Positions 52,203 through 61,480 of a stretch of 64,000 bases of DNA are shown piece after piece (position 1 is the first letter of the stretch; every line of letters begins with the position of its first letter). The position numbers and the translations under genes are program-made. The notes under the pieces were generated by a model. The model was not told the DNA's origin, did no database searches, and was given only the letters and a program-made list of their open reading frames with translations. Source of the stretch: Thiohalorhabdus sp. Cl-TMA (GTDB lineage Bacteria; Pseudomonadota; Gammaproteobacteria; Thiohalorhabdales; Thiohalorhabdaceae); the NCBI RefSeq assembly GCF_041821045.1, contig NZ_JBGUAW010000003.1, positions 310,001-374,000 of the forward strand, given 5' to 3'.

Positions 52203-53252
52203 TTATCGCGGGCCGCCCCGGAGCCTGACCGTCCAGGCCAGGTGGAAGGTGATGTCCGGGGCGGTCTCCACCAGCAGGTCTTCCGATACACCGAGGCGCA
52301 GCTCCCCCCAGCCGGTCAGGTCGAGCCCCGCGCCCAGCCGGAATTCGCCCGCGGTTCCGCCCAGCGGACGAGCCGGGCTGTCGTAGAAGGGGGAATGGAG
52401 GTCCACCTGCCCCCGCAGGGTGATGGGCCTCCAGGGTCGGAAGCCTGCCGCCAACCGCCCGAATCCCGCCCAATTCCGGTGCAGCCCGGACAGGACTTCC
52501 GAGCCGGTCATGCCCAACAGACCCGCGGCGCCGTGCACGGCCACCTCGCCATGCGCGGTGGTAATCGAGCGGTTGGCGCCCACCCAGGCCGCCAGGTCCC
52601 AGCCGCCGCTTCCGAGCAGATGATCGGGGCTGCCGGTAGGGGCCTCCAGGCGGATTCCCAGTGTGGCCGGGGCCGTCCCGGCCTTGCCGCGCATCAGCGG
52701 CAGCCGCAGCCCCAGCGCCACGTCCCCCGGCCCGGATCGGTGCCGGTCCAGGAACACCCCTTCTCCGCCATTCCCGTCCCTTACCCGGAAGAGCACCGCG
52801 TTCCTTGGCCGGATGGGCCGGCCCCCCTGGGGGAGCCCCAGCAGGCGGTGCCAGGTATCGATGGGCTGATCCAGCGATCCCCCTGCGTGCCGTACATAGG
52901 GAGCCTCCAGCGTCCAGCCGCCCGTGCCCGCCGGAAGCGGTCCGGAAAGGGCCAGCGTGAGCCGCTGCGTCTCGCCGTCGAACAGCACGCCGGTGCCCGC
53001 GGCGGACTCGATGGTGTCGTGGCTGGCCCAGTCGAGGTGCAGCCGGGCGGTGAAAGGCTGTCGTCCAGGGGTGAGCGGCTCCGTGCTCCGCGGCAGGCCG
53101 TAGATGTGGGAAACCGGAGAGAGCGTCGCCGTGACGAAGGACGGGCGGAGGGGGTTGTCCGTCGCCGCCCGGGGCGGAGAGGAAGGCGCCAGGCAGGCCA
53201 GGATGCTCAAAATGGTGCCGAGGATCGGCGCCTTCCGGGGAATCTGTGTCAA
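52203..53252 (-). CDS. DUF3187 family outer-membrane protein
   Basis: The protein of about 349 residues (start uncertain) has an N-terminal signal-like segment (APILGTILSILACLAP) and then the conserved opening of the DUF3187 family, DNPLRPSFVTATLSPVSHI and IYGLPRS. Alternating hydrophobic strands, for example FTARLHLDWASHDT and WTLEAPYVRHAGGSLD, and a DITFHLAWTVRLRG end suggest a beta-barrel. There is no ATG near the expected start, so TTG at 53252 is proposed, with TTG at 53261 as an alternative; neither has a strong ribosome site. It is convergent with the Crp/Fnr gene after a gap of seven bases. Function is unknown. Confidence 0.7.
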   Translation of the reverse strand: MTQIPRKAPILGTILSILACLAPSSPPRAATDNPLRPSFVTATLSPVSHIYGLPRSTEPLTPGRQPFTARLHLDWASHDTIESAAGTGVLFDGETQRLTLALSGPLPAGTGGWTLEAPYVRHAGGSLDQPIDTWHRLLGLPQGGRPIRPRNAVLFRVRDGNGGEGVFLDRHRSGPGDVALGLRLPLMRGKAGTAPATLGIRLEAPTGSPDHLLGSGGWDLAAWVGANRSITTAHGEVAVHGAAGLLGMTGSEVLSGLHRNWAGFGRLAAGFRPWRPITLRGQVDLHSPFYDSPARPLGGTAGEFRLGAGLDLTGWGELRLGVSEDLLVETAPDITFHLAWTVRLRGGPR

Positions 53253-53336
53253 AGCGCACAAACGGAGAGTTGCGGAATGAGGGAGGGATAGTACCTTAAA
53301 AGGCTTCCTTCGGGGACGGGATTGCTCGGTAGCTGT

Positions 53337-53366
53337 CGGGGAGCCCCTGCGGTTCGGGGCTCCCCG
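53337..53366. repeat. Perfect 11-bp stem-loop in the divergent gap
   Basis: CGGGGAGCCCC and GGGGCTCCCCG pair exactly around an eight-base loop, in the 220-base gap between the DUF3187 gene and the lipoprotein gene at 53473. There is no U-tract. It could be an operator, leader element or DNA cruciform. Confidence 0.6.
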
Positions 53367-53472
53367 AAGCCGTTCGCTGCACGGGACGGGCCGGCTCCGG
53401 GGGAGTGAAGAAGTGGGTCGGCCGGTGCTCCGGTCCGGGCGAAAAAGGGGAAAACGGCAAAAGGAGGCCGTA

Positions 53473-54579
53473 ATGAAGGGGGTTAAGGGTTCATTGTGCG
53501 CCGCTGCTCTAGTGACGCTGATCGCACTTTCCGCGTGCGGAGGCGGTAGTGGCGGCGGTGGTGGAGGGAGCGACGATCTGAGCGGGTACGATGCGAGCAG
53601 CCTGAGCGGCGTCACCATCGACAGCGGCAACGTCGATGAAGTGGGCGAGGTCGGGGGAAGCGGCGGGAAATCCCTCGGGGACCTCTCCAGCTCCGACTTC
53701 CAGGATCTGGTCATTAGCGGCGTGCACGGGGGCGGAGCGGAAGATTCCGGCCGGTCGGCCTCGGTGGCCGAGCTCACGCGCATTGCCATCACCAAGGTCC
53801 TGGAGCGTACCGACGGCTCCGCGAGCGTTGCGGGCCTGGTGCAGGAGGAAAACTGCGATTCCGGATCGGTGGCCGTGGTGGAGGAGGGTACGAGCAACGG
53901 CGCCCTCGATGCCGGGGACCGCTTCGAGGTGGATTTCGATAACTGCGTCATCACCTACGGCGGGTTCTCGAGCTTCACCTACGACGGCGGCTTCGAGCTG
54001 GAGGTGAAAACCCTCACGGGGGATATCAGCGACGATTCCGCCGATTGGAGCTACAAGTTCGTCCTGACCTACAAGCCCTGGTCCATCAAGGGCAGCGGCG
54101 GGTTCAGCATGGACCTGCTGATCGACGGGCAGCTGGTGCAGACGGGCAGTTGGAACAGTACTTCCGAGCTGCTCACGGTGGGGCTGACCACCGGGTCGGA
54201 CAAGGATTACTGGGTTTTCCGGGACAACGAAACGGATGTGGTGATCGGCTACGCGGACTTCGATGCGCAGCACGAGATCGACAAGTCCGGCAGTACCAAC
54301 ACCTTCGAAACCACCATTACCTCCACGCACATCACCGGCAGTGCCGGGGTGCTGGGGGACGGTTCCTATCGGATCACGGTGAACACCGAGTCGGGCAAGC
54401 CGCTCGCGGGGGATGTGAACGGCAACCCGAGCTCCGGCGTGGTGACCATTTCCGGCGCCGGCGGGGCCCGTGCCCGGGTGGATGCCGGCGATGGCGCCTG
54501 TAACCCGGGGACCAGCTACATGCTTCTGTTCGATGATGGCTCGGGCTTCACTTCGAAGGGATGCAAGAACTGGGATTAG
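53473..54579 (+). CDS. Lipoprotein of unknown function with Gly-rich N-terminus
   Basis: The 368-residue protein has a lipoprotein signal peptide with lipobox LSAC, followed by a glycine-rich linker (GGGSGGGGGGSDDLSGYDA). The mature part has many beta strands and acidic residues, for example DRFEVDFDNCVITYGGFS and DLLIDGQLVQTGSWN, and five cysteines in the mature part. The pattern resembles extracellular or periplasmic beta-sandwich proteins but no family is recognised. AAGGAGG lies six bases before the ATG at 53473, so the longer open frame from 53413 is rejected. A terminator follows. It has no close partner gene. Confidence 0.75.
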   Translation: MKGVKGSLCAAALVTLIALSACGGGSGGGGGGSDDLSGYDASSLSGVTIDSGNVDEVGEVGGSGGKSLGDLSSSDFQDLVISGVHGGGAEDSGRSASVAELTRIAITKVLERTDGSASVAGLVQEENCDSGSVAVVEEGTSNGALDAGDRFEVDFDNCVITYGGFSSFTYDGGFELEVKTLTGDISDDSADWSYKFVLTYKPWSIKGSGGFSMDLLIDGQLVQTGSWNSTSELLTVGLTTGSDKDYWVFRDNETDVVIGYADFDAQHEIDKSGSTNTFETTITSTHITGSAGVLGDGSYRITVNTESGKPLAGDVNGNPSSGVVTISGAGGARARVDAGDGACNPGTSYMLLFDDGSGFTSKGCKNWD

Positions 54580-54600
54580 CCTGTTCCGTCCTGCCAACCC

Positions 54601-54636
54601 GAAAAGGGCGGCCTGGGGCCGCCCTTTTCGTTTTTC
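54601..54636 (+). terminator. Rho-independent terminator of the lipoprotein gene
   Basis: AAAAGGGCGGCCTGGGGCCG followed by CCCTTTTCGTTTTT gives a ten-base-pair stem with a U-tract, 22 bases after the stop codon. Confidence 0.9.
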
Positions 54637-54734
54637 GGTCCGGTGGGCTCCCGATGGCAATGCCGAGAGCGGCTGGTAAGCCGGAGGGGCGGAAAAGGCG
54701 CTGCGAAAAGCCGATGGCGTGCGGGAAGGCGGAC

Positions 54735-54758
54735 GCCCCCTTCCGGTTCGAAGGGGGC
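54735..54758. repeat. Nine-base-pair hairpin downstream of the Fpg-family gene
   Basis: GCCCCCTTC, loop CGGTTC and GAAGGGGGC form a perfect stem 50 bases past the stop of the minus-strand glycosylase gene. It lacks a U-tract on that strand; it may serve as a weak terminator. Confidence 0.45.
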
Positions 54759-54807
54759 CAGGATGAGACCGCGGGCCGGGTCCCGCTGGCCGTTCGCGAG
54801 GCTCCGC

Positions 54808-55599
54808 TCAGCTCTGGCAGGCCGGACAGAAGACGGAAGCCCGCCCCTGGATCTGGCGCTTCTCCAGCGGACCGCCGCACTTGGGGCAGTCCTCGCGCTC
54901 CTCGGAACGTGCCCGTGTCAGGAAGGACTTGGGGAGCTGCTGGGGGTTGGCCTGGCACTGCACGGCCTTCTGCAGGGTGGCCCGGACCGCCTCGCGCAGC
55001 CGGTCGGCTTCCTCGTCGCCGAGGTCCGAGGCGCGGCGGTCGGGTCGGATGCCCGCCTGGAACAGGATCTCGTCGGTGAACAGGGGGCCGAGGCCGGCGA
55101 TCAGGGTGGGCTCCAGCAACAGGCCCTTGATTTGGGCGCGGCGGGCCTGCAGGGCTTCCCGCCACTCCTCCGGATCCGGGCTCCCGTTGAGGGCGTCGGG
55201 GCCGAAAGTGCCTAGGTCCGGCACTTCCTCTTCGTCCTGGATGAGGGTCAGCCAGGTGCGTGCCTGGGGGTCCACCACCGCAAGGCCGCCGCCGTCCTGG
55301 AACAGGAGGCCCAGGCGGGTGTTCTTCGGGGGCTCTTCCTGGGGCCGGACCTGCTGGATCGCGGCGCTATTGCTCAGGCTGAGCAGCAAGACGCCCTTCT
55401 GGGCGACCTCAAGGAGGAGGTAGTGCCCGAAGCGGGCGATACCGGTGAAGGAGGCGCCGAGCAGCCCCGCCCGCAGCTCTTCGGAGGGGAAATCCCGCAA
55501 GAGGCGCTCGTCCAGCACCGTGAATGCCTGGAGCGGCCGATTGAGGATTTTCGGATCGAGGCGTTGGCGGCTGATTTCGAGTTCGGGTAGTTCCGGCAT
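54808..55599 (-). CDS. Divergent Fpg/Nei-family DNA glycosylase
   Basis: The 263-residue protein opens MPELPELEI, whose Pro2 and Glu3 are the catalytic residues of Fpg, and ends in a zinc finger with Cys238, Cys241, Cys258 and Cys261 (CPKC ... CPAC) and the Arg253 finger residue. Several other conserved positions differ: the HLGMSG loop is LSLSNS (residues 74-79), the Lys of RRGKYL is His59 in RFGHYLLLEV, and the Asn of GIGNIY is Pro172 in GLGPLF. So it may have altered damage specificity or a structural role. A separate canonical Fpg may exist elsewhere. There is no adjacent partner gene. Confidence 0.88.
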   Translation of the reverse strand: MPELPELEISRQRLDPKILNRPLQAFTVLDERLLRDFPSEELRAGLLGASFTGIARFGHYLLLEVAQKGVLLLSLSNSAAIQQVRPQEEPPKNTRLGLLFQDGGGLAVVDPQARTWLTLIQDEEEVPDLGTFGPDALNGSPDPEEWREALQARRAQIKGLLLEPTLIAGLGPLFTDEILFQAGIRPDRRASDLGDEEADRLREAVRATLQKAVQCQANPQQLPKSFLTRARSEEREDCPKCGGPLEKRQIQGRASVFCPACQS

Positions 55600-55758
55600 G
55601 GTTTCCGTTCGTGGCGGAATGGGGGCCGAGCTGTCATGCTTCGGGTCTCGCGGAGCGAGAGGGTATCAGCTTCCCGGTGGGTGTGCATCGTCGGCCCGAG
55701 GAAATTTTGCCACGAATATGATACAAGGTTGTCGCATGAAACGGGCATCGGGCAGATC

Positions 55759-56715
55759 ATGACAAATATTCCCTGGAATCCGCTAGCCTCCGCCCTGAAC
55801 CGCGCCTCCACCCAGACGGGGGGTGCTGGTCGCGGGGACGCCGGTGCCGGGTTTCAGGCCCGGCTGGACGGCCTGACCGCCCGTGGGGGCGGCGTTCCCG
55901 ACGGCAGCCCCCTGGATGCGCGCCTGCTTGCGACACTGGCCCGGCTGGTGCAGCAGCGCCTCGCCTACGGCGGCATGGCCATCCTTTCCGGCGGCCAATC
56001 CCCCGGCGGCATGGGGGGCATGGGCTCCGGAGGGGGCATCTTCGCCGGTCTGTCCGGCTGGGGAGCCGCCGGGGCCCCCGGAGGCCGCCAGCAGGCGCAG
56101 CCGGCCCGGCTTTCCGAGGCCCTCTCCCGGCTGACCGGACGGGCCGCCGCCCCGGAGTCTGAGTCCGGCGGCGCGCCGGGGGCGAGCGCGGCACCCGCCG
56201 CTCCGGGAAGCGCTTCCGGTGCGTCGAACAAGTCCGCCCGGGTGGACTCCGAAGAAGGATCCGACAATGCTGATGCGCCCCCCGAGCGCAAGGAGGGCGG
56301 CACGGTGAAGACGGCCGTGGCGCCCGCCGCCTCGGAAGAGGAGGAGGGCCCCTACGCGGACCTGATCCGCGAGGCCTCGGACCGCCACGACCTTCCCGAG
56401 GAGCTGATCCGCTCGGTGATCCGCGTGGAAAGCGACTTCCAGCACGACGCGGTCTCCTCCGCCGGCGCCCAGGGCCTCATGCAGCTCATGCCCGAGACCG
56501 CCAAGGACCTGGGCGTCACCGATCCCTTCGATCCGCGGCAGAACATCATGGGTGGCAGCCGCTACCTCAAGCAGCTGCTGAGCCGTTACGACGGCGACCG
56601 GGACATGGCGCTGGCCGCCTACAACTGGGGCATGGGCAACCTGGAGCGCCATCCCGAGCGCATGCCCGACGAGACCGTGCGCTACGTCCACAAGGTCAAC
56701 AGCCTGCTCGCCTGA
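55759..56715 (+). CDS. Lytic transglycosylase (SLT domain) without obvious signal peptide
   Basis: The C-terminal half of this 318-residue protein is an SLT domain: IRSVIRVESDFQHDAVSSAG (catalytic Glu in VESDF), AQGLMQLMPETAKDLG and ALAAYNWGMGNLERHP. The N-terminal half is low complexity, rich in Gly, Ala, Pro and Ser, with MTNIPWNPLASALNR at the start but no hydrophobic signal segment. Secretion could occur by another route (as in FlgJ- or type III-associated enzymes), or the protein could act on the cytoplasmic side; no flagellar gene is nearby. The ATG at 55759 has a weak ribosome site; an upstream frame from 55636 has no better case. A REP pair follows. Confidence 0.85.
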   Translation: MTNIPWNPLASALNRASTQTGGAGRGDAGAGFQARLDGLTARGGGVPDGSPLDARLLATLARLVQQRLAYGGMAILSGGQSPGGMGGMGSGGGIFAGLSGWGAAGAPGGRQQAQPARLSEALSRLTGRAAAPESESGGAPGASAAPAAPGSASGASNKSARVDSEEGSDNADAPPERKEGGTVKTAVAPAASEEEEGPYADLIREASDRHDLPEELIRSVIRVESDFQHDAVSSAGAQGLMQLMPETAKDLGVTDPFDPRQNIMGGSRYLKQLLSRYDGDRDMALAAYNWGMGNLERHPERMPDETVRYVHKVNSLLA

Positions 56716-56736
56716 AACCGCACGCCGGCGGCGCGT

Positions 56737-56824
56737 TGTGGGGGCGACCTCCGGTCGCGACGCCGTTGCCGAACGATGTTGCGGGCTTTTTCCGCATGTC
56801 GTGACCGGAGGCCGCTCCCCCATA
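56737..56824. repeat. Inverted pair of REP-like elements
   Basis: TGTGGGGGCGACCTCCGGTC with GCGAC (56737-56761) and TGTCGTGACCGGAGGCCGCT with CCCCCATA (56797-56824) form an inverted pair 21 bases after the transglycosylase stop. The rest of the 328-base gap to leuS (56825-57043) holds no gene I can support; leuS has an unused upstream start at 56954. Confidence 0.85.
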
Positions 56825-57043
56825 AGCTGGCCGGGCTGTGTCCCCGTTCTATCATGAAAGGCTTGGGGAGGCCGTTCCCTCAAAGGCGGGTCGGATCCTG
56901 TCTCCGCCCCCGACTTCCGCCCACGGGCCGCGCTTCCGCGATTTGCCCGGCCTGTGTCACAATTCCGAGTTTCGGAGGTCCCGGCCCGCATCCGTGGTGC
57001 CGGGGCCTGTTCGTCAGGGGAACCCAAGATCGGCAGGACCGCC

Positions 57044-59497
57044 ATGGAGCGTGAATACAACCCCCAAGCGGTAGAGCAGGCCGCCCAGGCCCGCTGGGAA
57101 GCGGAGGACGCCTTCGCCGTGGACGAGGATCCGGAGCGGGAGAAGTTCTACTGCCTCTCCATGTTCCCGTATCCCTCCGGGCGCCTGCACATGGGCCACG
57201 TGCGCAACTACACCATCGGCGACGTGATTGCCCGCTACCAGCGCATGGAGGGCAAGAACGTCCTCCAGCCCATGGGCTGGGACGCCTTCGGTCTGCCTGC
57301 CGAGAACGCCGCCATCAAGCACGGCACCTCCCCGGCGCGGTGGACCCGGGAGAACATCGAGGAGATGCGGGTCCAGCTCAAGCGCCTGGGCTTCGGCTAC
57401 GACTGGAATCGCGAGCTCGCCACCTGCGACCCCGAATACTACAAGTGGGAGCAGTGGCTGTTCGTGCGCCTGCTCAAGGAGGGCTTGGCCTACCGCAAGC
57501 AGGCGGCGGTGAACTGGTGCCCCAATGACCAGACCGTGCTCGCCAACGAGCAAGTGGTGGAGGGGCTGTGCTGGCGCTGCGACACGCCGGTGGAGCGCCG
57601 CGAGATCGACCAGTGGTTCCTGCGCATCACCGACTACGCCGACGAGCTGCTGGACGAGCTGGACAACCTGCCCGGCTGGCCCGACGAGGTGCGGGCCATG
57701 CAGCGCAACTGGATCGGCCGCTCCGAGGGGGTGGAGGTTCGCTTCGACGTGGAGGCCGGCGATCGGGCGCTCTCGGTGTTCACCACCCGGCCCGACACCC
57801 TCATGGGCGTCACCTACGTGGCCGTGGCCCCGGAGCATCCCCTGGCTCAGAATGCTGCCGAGCGGGACGGCGACGTGGCCGCCTTCGTGGAGCGCATGCG
57901 CCACCGCTCCACCGCCGAGGGTGATCTGGAGGCCCAGGAGAAGGAGGGCATTCCCACCGGCGACTATGTGCTGCATCCCATTACCGGGGAGCGGCTTCCG
58001 GTCTACGCCGCCAACTTCGTGCTTATGGAATACGGCGAGGGCGCGGTGATGGCGGTTCCGGGGCACGACCAACGCGACTTCGAGTTCGCCGGCAAGTACG
58101 GCATCGACATCCGCGTGGTCATCACCCCGGAAGACGAGGAACTGGAGCCGTCCGGGATGGAGGAGGCCTTCACCGAGCCCGGCGTGCTGAAGAATTCCGG
58201 CGAATTCGACGGCCTCGATTCCGCCCGCGCCTTCGAGGCCATCGCCGACAAGCTGGCGGCCCTTGGCAAGGGCGAGCGCCGGGTCAACTATCGGCTGCGC
58301 GATTGGGGCGTCTCCCGCCAGCGTTACTGGGGCGCGCCCATCCCGGTGGTGCACTGCGATTCCTGCGGGGCGGTCCCGGTGCCGGAGGAGGACCTGCCGG
58401 TGGTGCTGCCCGAGCTGGAGCTCCACGAGGCCGGCTCGCCGCTCAAGCAAACCCCGGAATTCCACGAAACCGCCTGCCCGGAGTGCGGCGGCGCGGCGGT
58501 ACGCGAGACCGATACCTTCGACACCTTCATGGAATCCTCCTGGTACTTCGCCCGCTACGCCTGCCCGGACAGCGAGCAGGCCATGGTGGACGGACGGGCC
58601 CACTACTGGCTGCCCGTGGACCAGTACGTGGGCGGGGTGGAGCACGCCGTGCTGCACCTGCTGTACGCGCGCTTCTTCAACAAGCTCATGCGCGACGCCG
58701 GCCTCCTGGAGAACGACGAGCCGTTCAGCCGCCTGCTGACCCAGGGCATGGTGCTCAAGGAAGGCGCCAAGATGTCCAAGTCCAAGGGCAACGTGGTGGA
58801 TCCGCAGGAGATGATCGACCGCTTCGGCGCCGACACCGTGCGGCTGTTCATCCTGTTCGCCGCCCCGCCCGACCAGGCCCTGGAGTGGCACGAGGAGGGC
58901 GTCCAGGGTATGCACCGCTTCCTCCATCGGCTGTGGCGGCTGGTGGCGGGCTTCGCGGAGGCTGGTCCCGCCCCGGCGCTGCCCGCCGAGCTTCCCGAGG
59001 AGGCCGTGGAGCTGCGCCACCAGGTCCATCAGCTGGTCCAGCGCGCCAGCCAGGACGTGCGCGAGCGCTACCACTTCAATACCGCGGTGGCGGCGGCCAT
59101 GGAGATCACCAACGCCCTTGGCAAGCAGGCGGAGAACGGAGACCCGGCCATGCGGGCGGTGGTGGGCGAGGGCCTGGGTGCCGTGGTGCGCCTGCTCGCG
59201 CCCATGACCCCACACATCGCCAGCGCCCTTTGGCAGGGGCTCGGCGGGGAGGGCGCCGTGGAGCGGGCCGCCTGGCCCGAGGCCGATCCGGTCGCCCTGG
59301 AGCGCGATACCGTGCAGCTGGTGGTGCAGGTGAACGGCAAGAACCGCGCCCAGATCCAGGTGCCCGCCGACGCCGGCGAGGAGACCATCCGTGAGCAGGC
59401 CCTGGCCAACGAGCGGATCCGTGAGCTCGTGGGCGAGACCCCGGTGCGCAAGGTGATCGTTGTGCCGGACAAGCTGGTGAACGTGGTGGCCAAATGA
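57044..59497 (+). CDS. leuS: Leucyl-tRNA synthetase
   Basis: The 817-residue class I synthetase has the HIGH motif as HMGH (in [16 protein letters not shown]), the editing domain ([15 protein letters not shown] region, with [16 protein letters not shown]), and the KMSKS motif ([14 protein letters not shown]). The length is close to E. coli LeuS. The ATG at 57044 matches the family N-terminus [15 protein letters not shown]; the longer frame from 56954 is not conserved. Its stop overlaps the lptE start (ATGA), placing it first in a leuS-lptE-holA-like unit. It is needed for translation of leucine codons. Confidence 0.98.
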   Translation: MEREYNPQAVEQAAQARWEAEDAFAVDEDPEREKFYCLSMFPYPSGRLHMGHVRNYTIGDVIARYQRMEGKNVLQPMGWDAFGLPAENAAIKHGTSPARWTRENIEEMRVQLKRLGFGYDWNRELATCDPEYYKWEQWLFVRLLKEGLAYRKQAAVNWCPNDQTVLANEQVVEGLCWRCDTPVERREIDQWFLRITDYADELLDELDNLPGWPDEVRAMQRNWIGRSEGVEVRFDVEAGDRALSVFTTRPDTLMGVTYVAVAPEHPLAQNAAERDGDVAAFVERMRHRSTAEGDLEAQEKEGIPTGDYVLHPITGERLPVYAANFVLMEYGEGAVMAVPGHDQRDFEFAGKYGIDIRVVITPEDEELEPSGMEEAFTEPGVLKNSGEFDGLDSARAFEAIADKLAALGKGERRVNYRLRDWGVSRQRYWGAPIPVVHCDSCGAVPVPEEDLPVVLPELELHEAGSPLKQTPEFHETACPECGGAAVRETDTFDTFMESSWYFARYACPDSEQAMVDGRAHYWLPVDQYVGGVEHAVLHLLYARFFNKLMRDAGLLENDEPFSRLLTQGMVLKEGAKMSKSKGNVVDPQEMIDRFGADTVRLFILFAAPPDQALEWHEEGVQGMHRFLHRLWRLVAGFAEAGPAPALPAELPEEAVELRHQVHQLVQRASQDVRERYHFNTAVAAAMEITNALGKQAENGDPAMRAVVGEGLGAVVRLLAPMTPHIASALWQGLGGEGAVERAAWPEADPVALERDTVQLVVQVNGKNRAQIQVPADAGEETIREQALANERIRELVGETPVRKVIVVPDKLVNVVAK

Positions 59498-60117
59498 AGG
59501 GTGGGCCGCTTTTGGGGCGGATGCTGCTGTTCGCGGTGCTCGTCGCCCTGACGGCCTGCGGCTACCGCTTCCCCGGAGGCGGCGGCTTCCCGGGCGGCAT
59601 TCAGAGCGTCTACCTGGAGGTGGACCCGGAGGATTCGCCCCTGGCCCAGGCCCTGGAGGAGACCCTAAGCCGCGACCGCAACGTGGAGCTGGTCGCGTCC
59701 CCGGCGGCGGCCGATGCGGTGCTGCAGGTGCAGGGCGGCGAGATCAGCAGCAGCTCCGCGGCCATCGGCGAATCCGGCGTGGCCACGGAGTACGAGGTGG
59801 CGGTGCGCGCCGATTATCGCCTGATCCGGGACCGGGCCGCGGGCGACGGGGGAGCGCGAGAGCCGGCGGAAGAAGCCGCCGGCGAGCAGGACCGGGAGGC
59901 CGCGGCCGCGCCGGAAACGGAAGGGGCCGCCGACGGGGCCCCGGCCCGCGGTCCCGTGGTGATCCGCAAGCGCGAAGGCCTGGAGGTGACCAGCACCTAT
60001 CCCTTCGACGCCGGCTCCAACCCGGCGGCGGAGGAGGCCAACAAGCGACGGGCCGGGCGGCAGGCGGCGGAGGAGCTGGCGGACCGCATCTTGGAGTCCA
60101 TCAAGACCGGCTTCTAG
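59494..60117 (+). CDS. lptE: LPS-assembly lipoprotein LptE
   Basis: LptE plugs the LptD barrel in the outer membrane and helps insert lipopolysaccharide. The 207-residue lipoprotein has a lipobox LTAC followed by GYRFPGGG, a hallmark of LptE (GYxLR-like start), then [18 protein letters not shown] and [14 protein letters not shown] Glu/Ala-rich insertion (about residues 115-145) interrupts the domain. The C-terminal helix [19 protein letters not shown] is typical. The start overlaps the leuS stop, which is the usual arrangement in Gammaproteobacteria. Confidence 0.9.
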   Translation: MKGGPLLGRMLLFAVLVALTACGYRFPGGGGFPGGIQSVYLEVDPEDSPLAQALEETLSRDRNVELVASPAAADAVLQVQGGEISSSSAAIGESGVATEYEVAVRADYRLIRDRAAGDGGAREPAEEAAGEQDREAAAAPETEGAADGAPARGPVVIRKREGLEVTSTYPFDAGSNPAAEEANKRRAGRQAAEELADRILESIKTGF

Positions 60118-60144
60118 GGCGCTTCCCCGGTGCGCTACCTCGTC

Positions 60145-60169
60145 TGTGGGATCGGCCTCCGGCCGCGAC
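60145..60169 (+). repeat. Single REP-like element
   Basis: TGTGGGATCGGCCTCCGGCC followed by GCGAC lies between lptE and holA. One base differs from the consensus (GATC instead of GAGC). Confidence 0.75.
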
Positions 60170-60275
60170 TTGCCGGAAGGACCTATTCATCGCGGTCATG
60201 GACCGTTCCCGCAAGCCTCCGCAGGCAAGGGCGGGGCAGGCAAATGCGAGCCACAATACCGAGGAAGCCCTGACC

Positions 60276-61313
60276 ATGGCCCTGCGCTCCGTCGAGGAAC
60301 TGGAAAAGCGTCTGCGGGGCTCTGCACCGCCGGTGGTCCTGGTCCACAGCGACGCCCCGCTCCTGCGGGAGGAGGCGGCGCGCAGCGTGCGGTCCGCCGT
60401 GCTGGCGGATCCCGAGGTGGAGCGTCACGCCTTCCGGGCGGACGACCAGGTGGACTACACCGTCATCCGCCAGGAGCTGGCGGCGCCCTCCCTGTTCGCC
60501 GCCCGGCGCCTGGTGGAGATCCATTACGGGGGCGGGGCGCCCAAGGACGAGGGCGGCAAGTGGCTGCAGGAGTACTGCGCGAATCCCGCGCCGGACGTGG
60601 TTCTGTTGCTGACCACCGGGTACCAGTCCAAGCAGGCCCAGAAGAAGAAATGGTTCCAGGCGGTGGAGGCCGCCGGCGAGACGCTGGCCCTGTTCGCGCC
60701 GCGCCGGGGGGAGCTCCCCAACTGGCTGCGCGGGCGGCTGGCCGCGCACGGTCTGGAGGTTTCGCGGGATGCCCTCACCCTGTTGGCGGAACGGGTGGAG
60801 GGCAACCTGGAGGCCGCCGCCGGGGAGGTGGAGAAGCTGGTGCTCCACGTGGGCGGTGGTCCGGCGACTCTCGACACGGACGCCGTGCTGGCGGCGGTGG
60901 GGGACCAGGCCCGTTTCTCGGTCTTCGACCTCGCCGAGGCGGCGCTGGCCCGCGAGCCCCGGCGGGTGGTGCGGGCGCTCGGCGCCCTGCGCGCGGAGGG
61001 CACCGAGCTGCCGCCGCTGGTGGGCGCCCTGGCCCGGGAGGTGCGCAACCTGATTATCCTTCGGGACCGCTATCGGCGCGGCGGGGACCTGGAAGCCGCC
61101 TGCAAGGAGCTGCGGCTGTTCCCGCCGCGCAAGCAGGTGGCCCAGAAGCTGGCCCGCACGCTCCGAGACGGCGAGGCGGAGGCCGTGCTGCAGGCGCTCG
61201 CCCGGGTGGACCGCATGAGCAAGGGGGTAGCGGGCGGTGATCCCTGGAGCACCCTGGAGAATGCCGTGCTGGCGCTGGCCGGCGTGGATACGGGGCTGGT
61301 GGCAGAGGCTTGA
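60276..61313 (+). CDS. holA: DNA polymerase III delta subunit
   Basis: The delta subunit opens the beta sliding clamp in the clamp loader. The 345-residue protein shows APPVVLVHSDAPLLREEAAR at the N-terminus, APSLFAARRLVEIHYGGG and GNLEAAAGEVEKLVL, then FDLAEAALAREPRRVVRALG; these are conserved delta features. The ATG at 60276 has GAGGAAG upstream; the open frame from 60198 adds a non-conserved, basic N-terminus. It is a close neighbour of lptE, as in many Gammaproteobacteria. A REP element separates it from proA. Confidence 0.93.
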   Translation: MALRSVEELEKRLRGSAPPVVLVHSDAPLLREEAARSVRSAVLADPEVERHAFRADDQVDYTVIRQELAAPSLFAARRLVEIHYGGGAPKDEGGKWLQEYCANPAPDVVLLLTTGYQSKQAQKKKWFQAVEAAGETLALFAPRRGELPNWLRGRLAAHGLEVSRDALTLLAERVEGNLEAAAGEVEKLVLHVGGGPATLDTDAVLAAVGDQARFSVFDLAEAALAREPRRVVRALGALRAEGTELPPLVGALAREVRNLIILRDRYRRGGDLEAACKELRLFPPRKQVAQKLARTLRDGEAEAVLQALARVDRMSKGVAGGDPWSTLENAVLALAGVDTGLVAEA

Positions 61314-61366
61314 GACACAAGGTGCCCACTCTGGCGGGTCGGGGCTCCGCGGCCTAAGGGAGTCCA

Positions 61367-61393
61367 TGTGGGAGCGGCCGCCCCCGCCGCGAT
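61367..61393 (+). repeat. Single REP-like element (GCCCCC variant)
   Basis: TGTGGGAGCGGCCGCCCCCG followed by CCGCGAT lies between holA and proA. Its centre resembles the GGCGTCCCC form at 46638-46719. Confidence 0.7.
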
Positions 61394-61480
61394 CGAACCT
61401 GCCGGATCCTTCGGGGCTGCTTCCCGAACGGGTGTGAATGGAAGGCCGCAAATGCAGAAGCGGTTCAGGGAGAGAGGACC

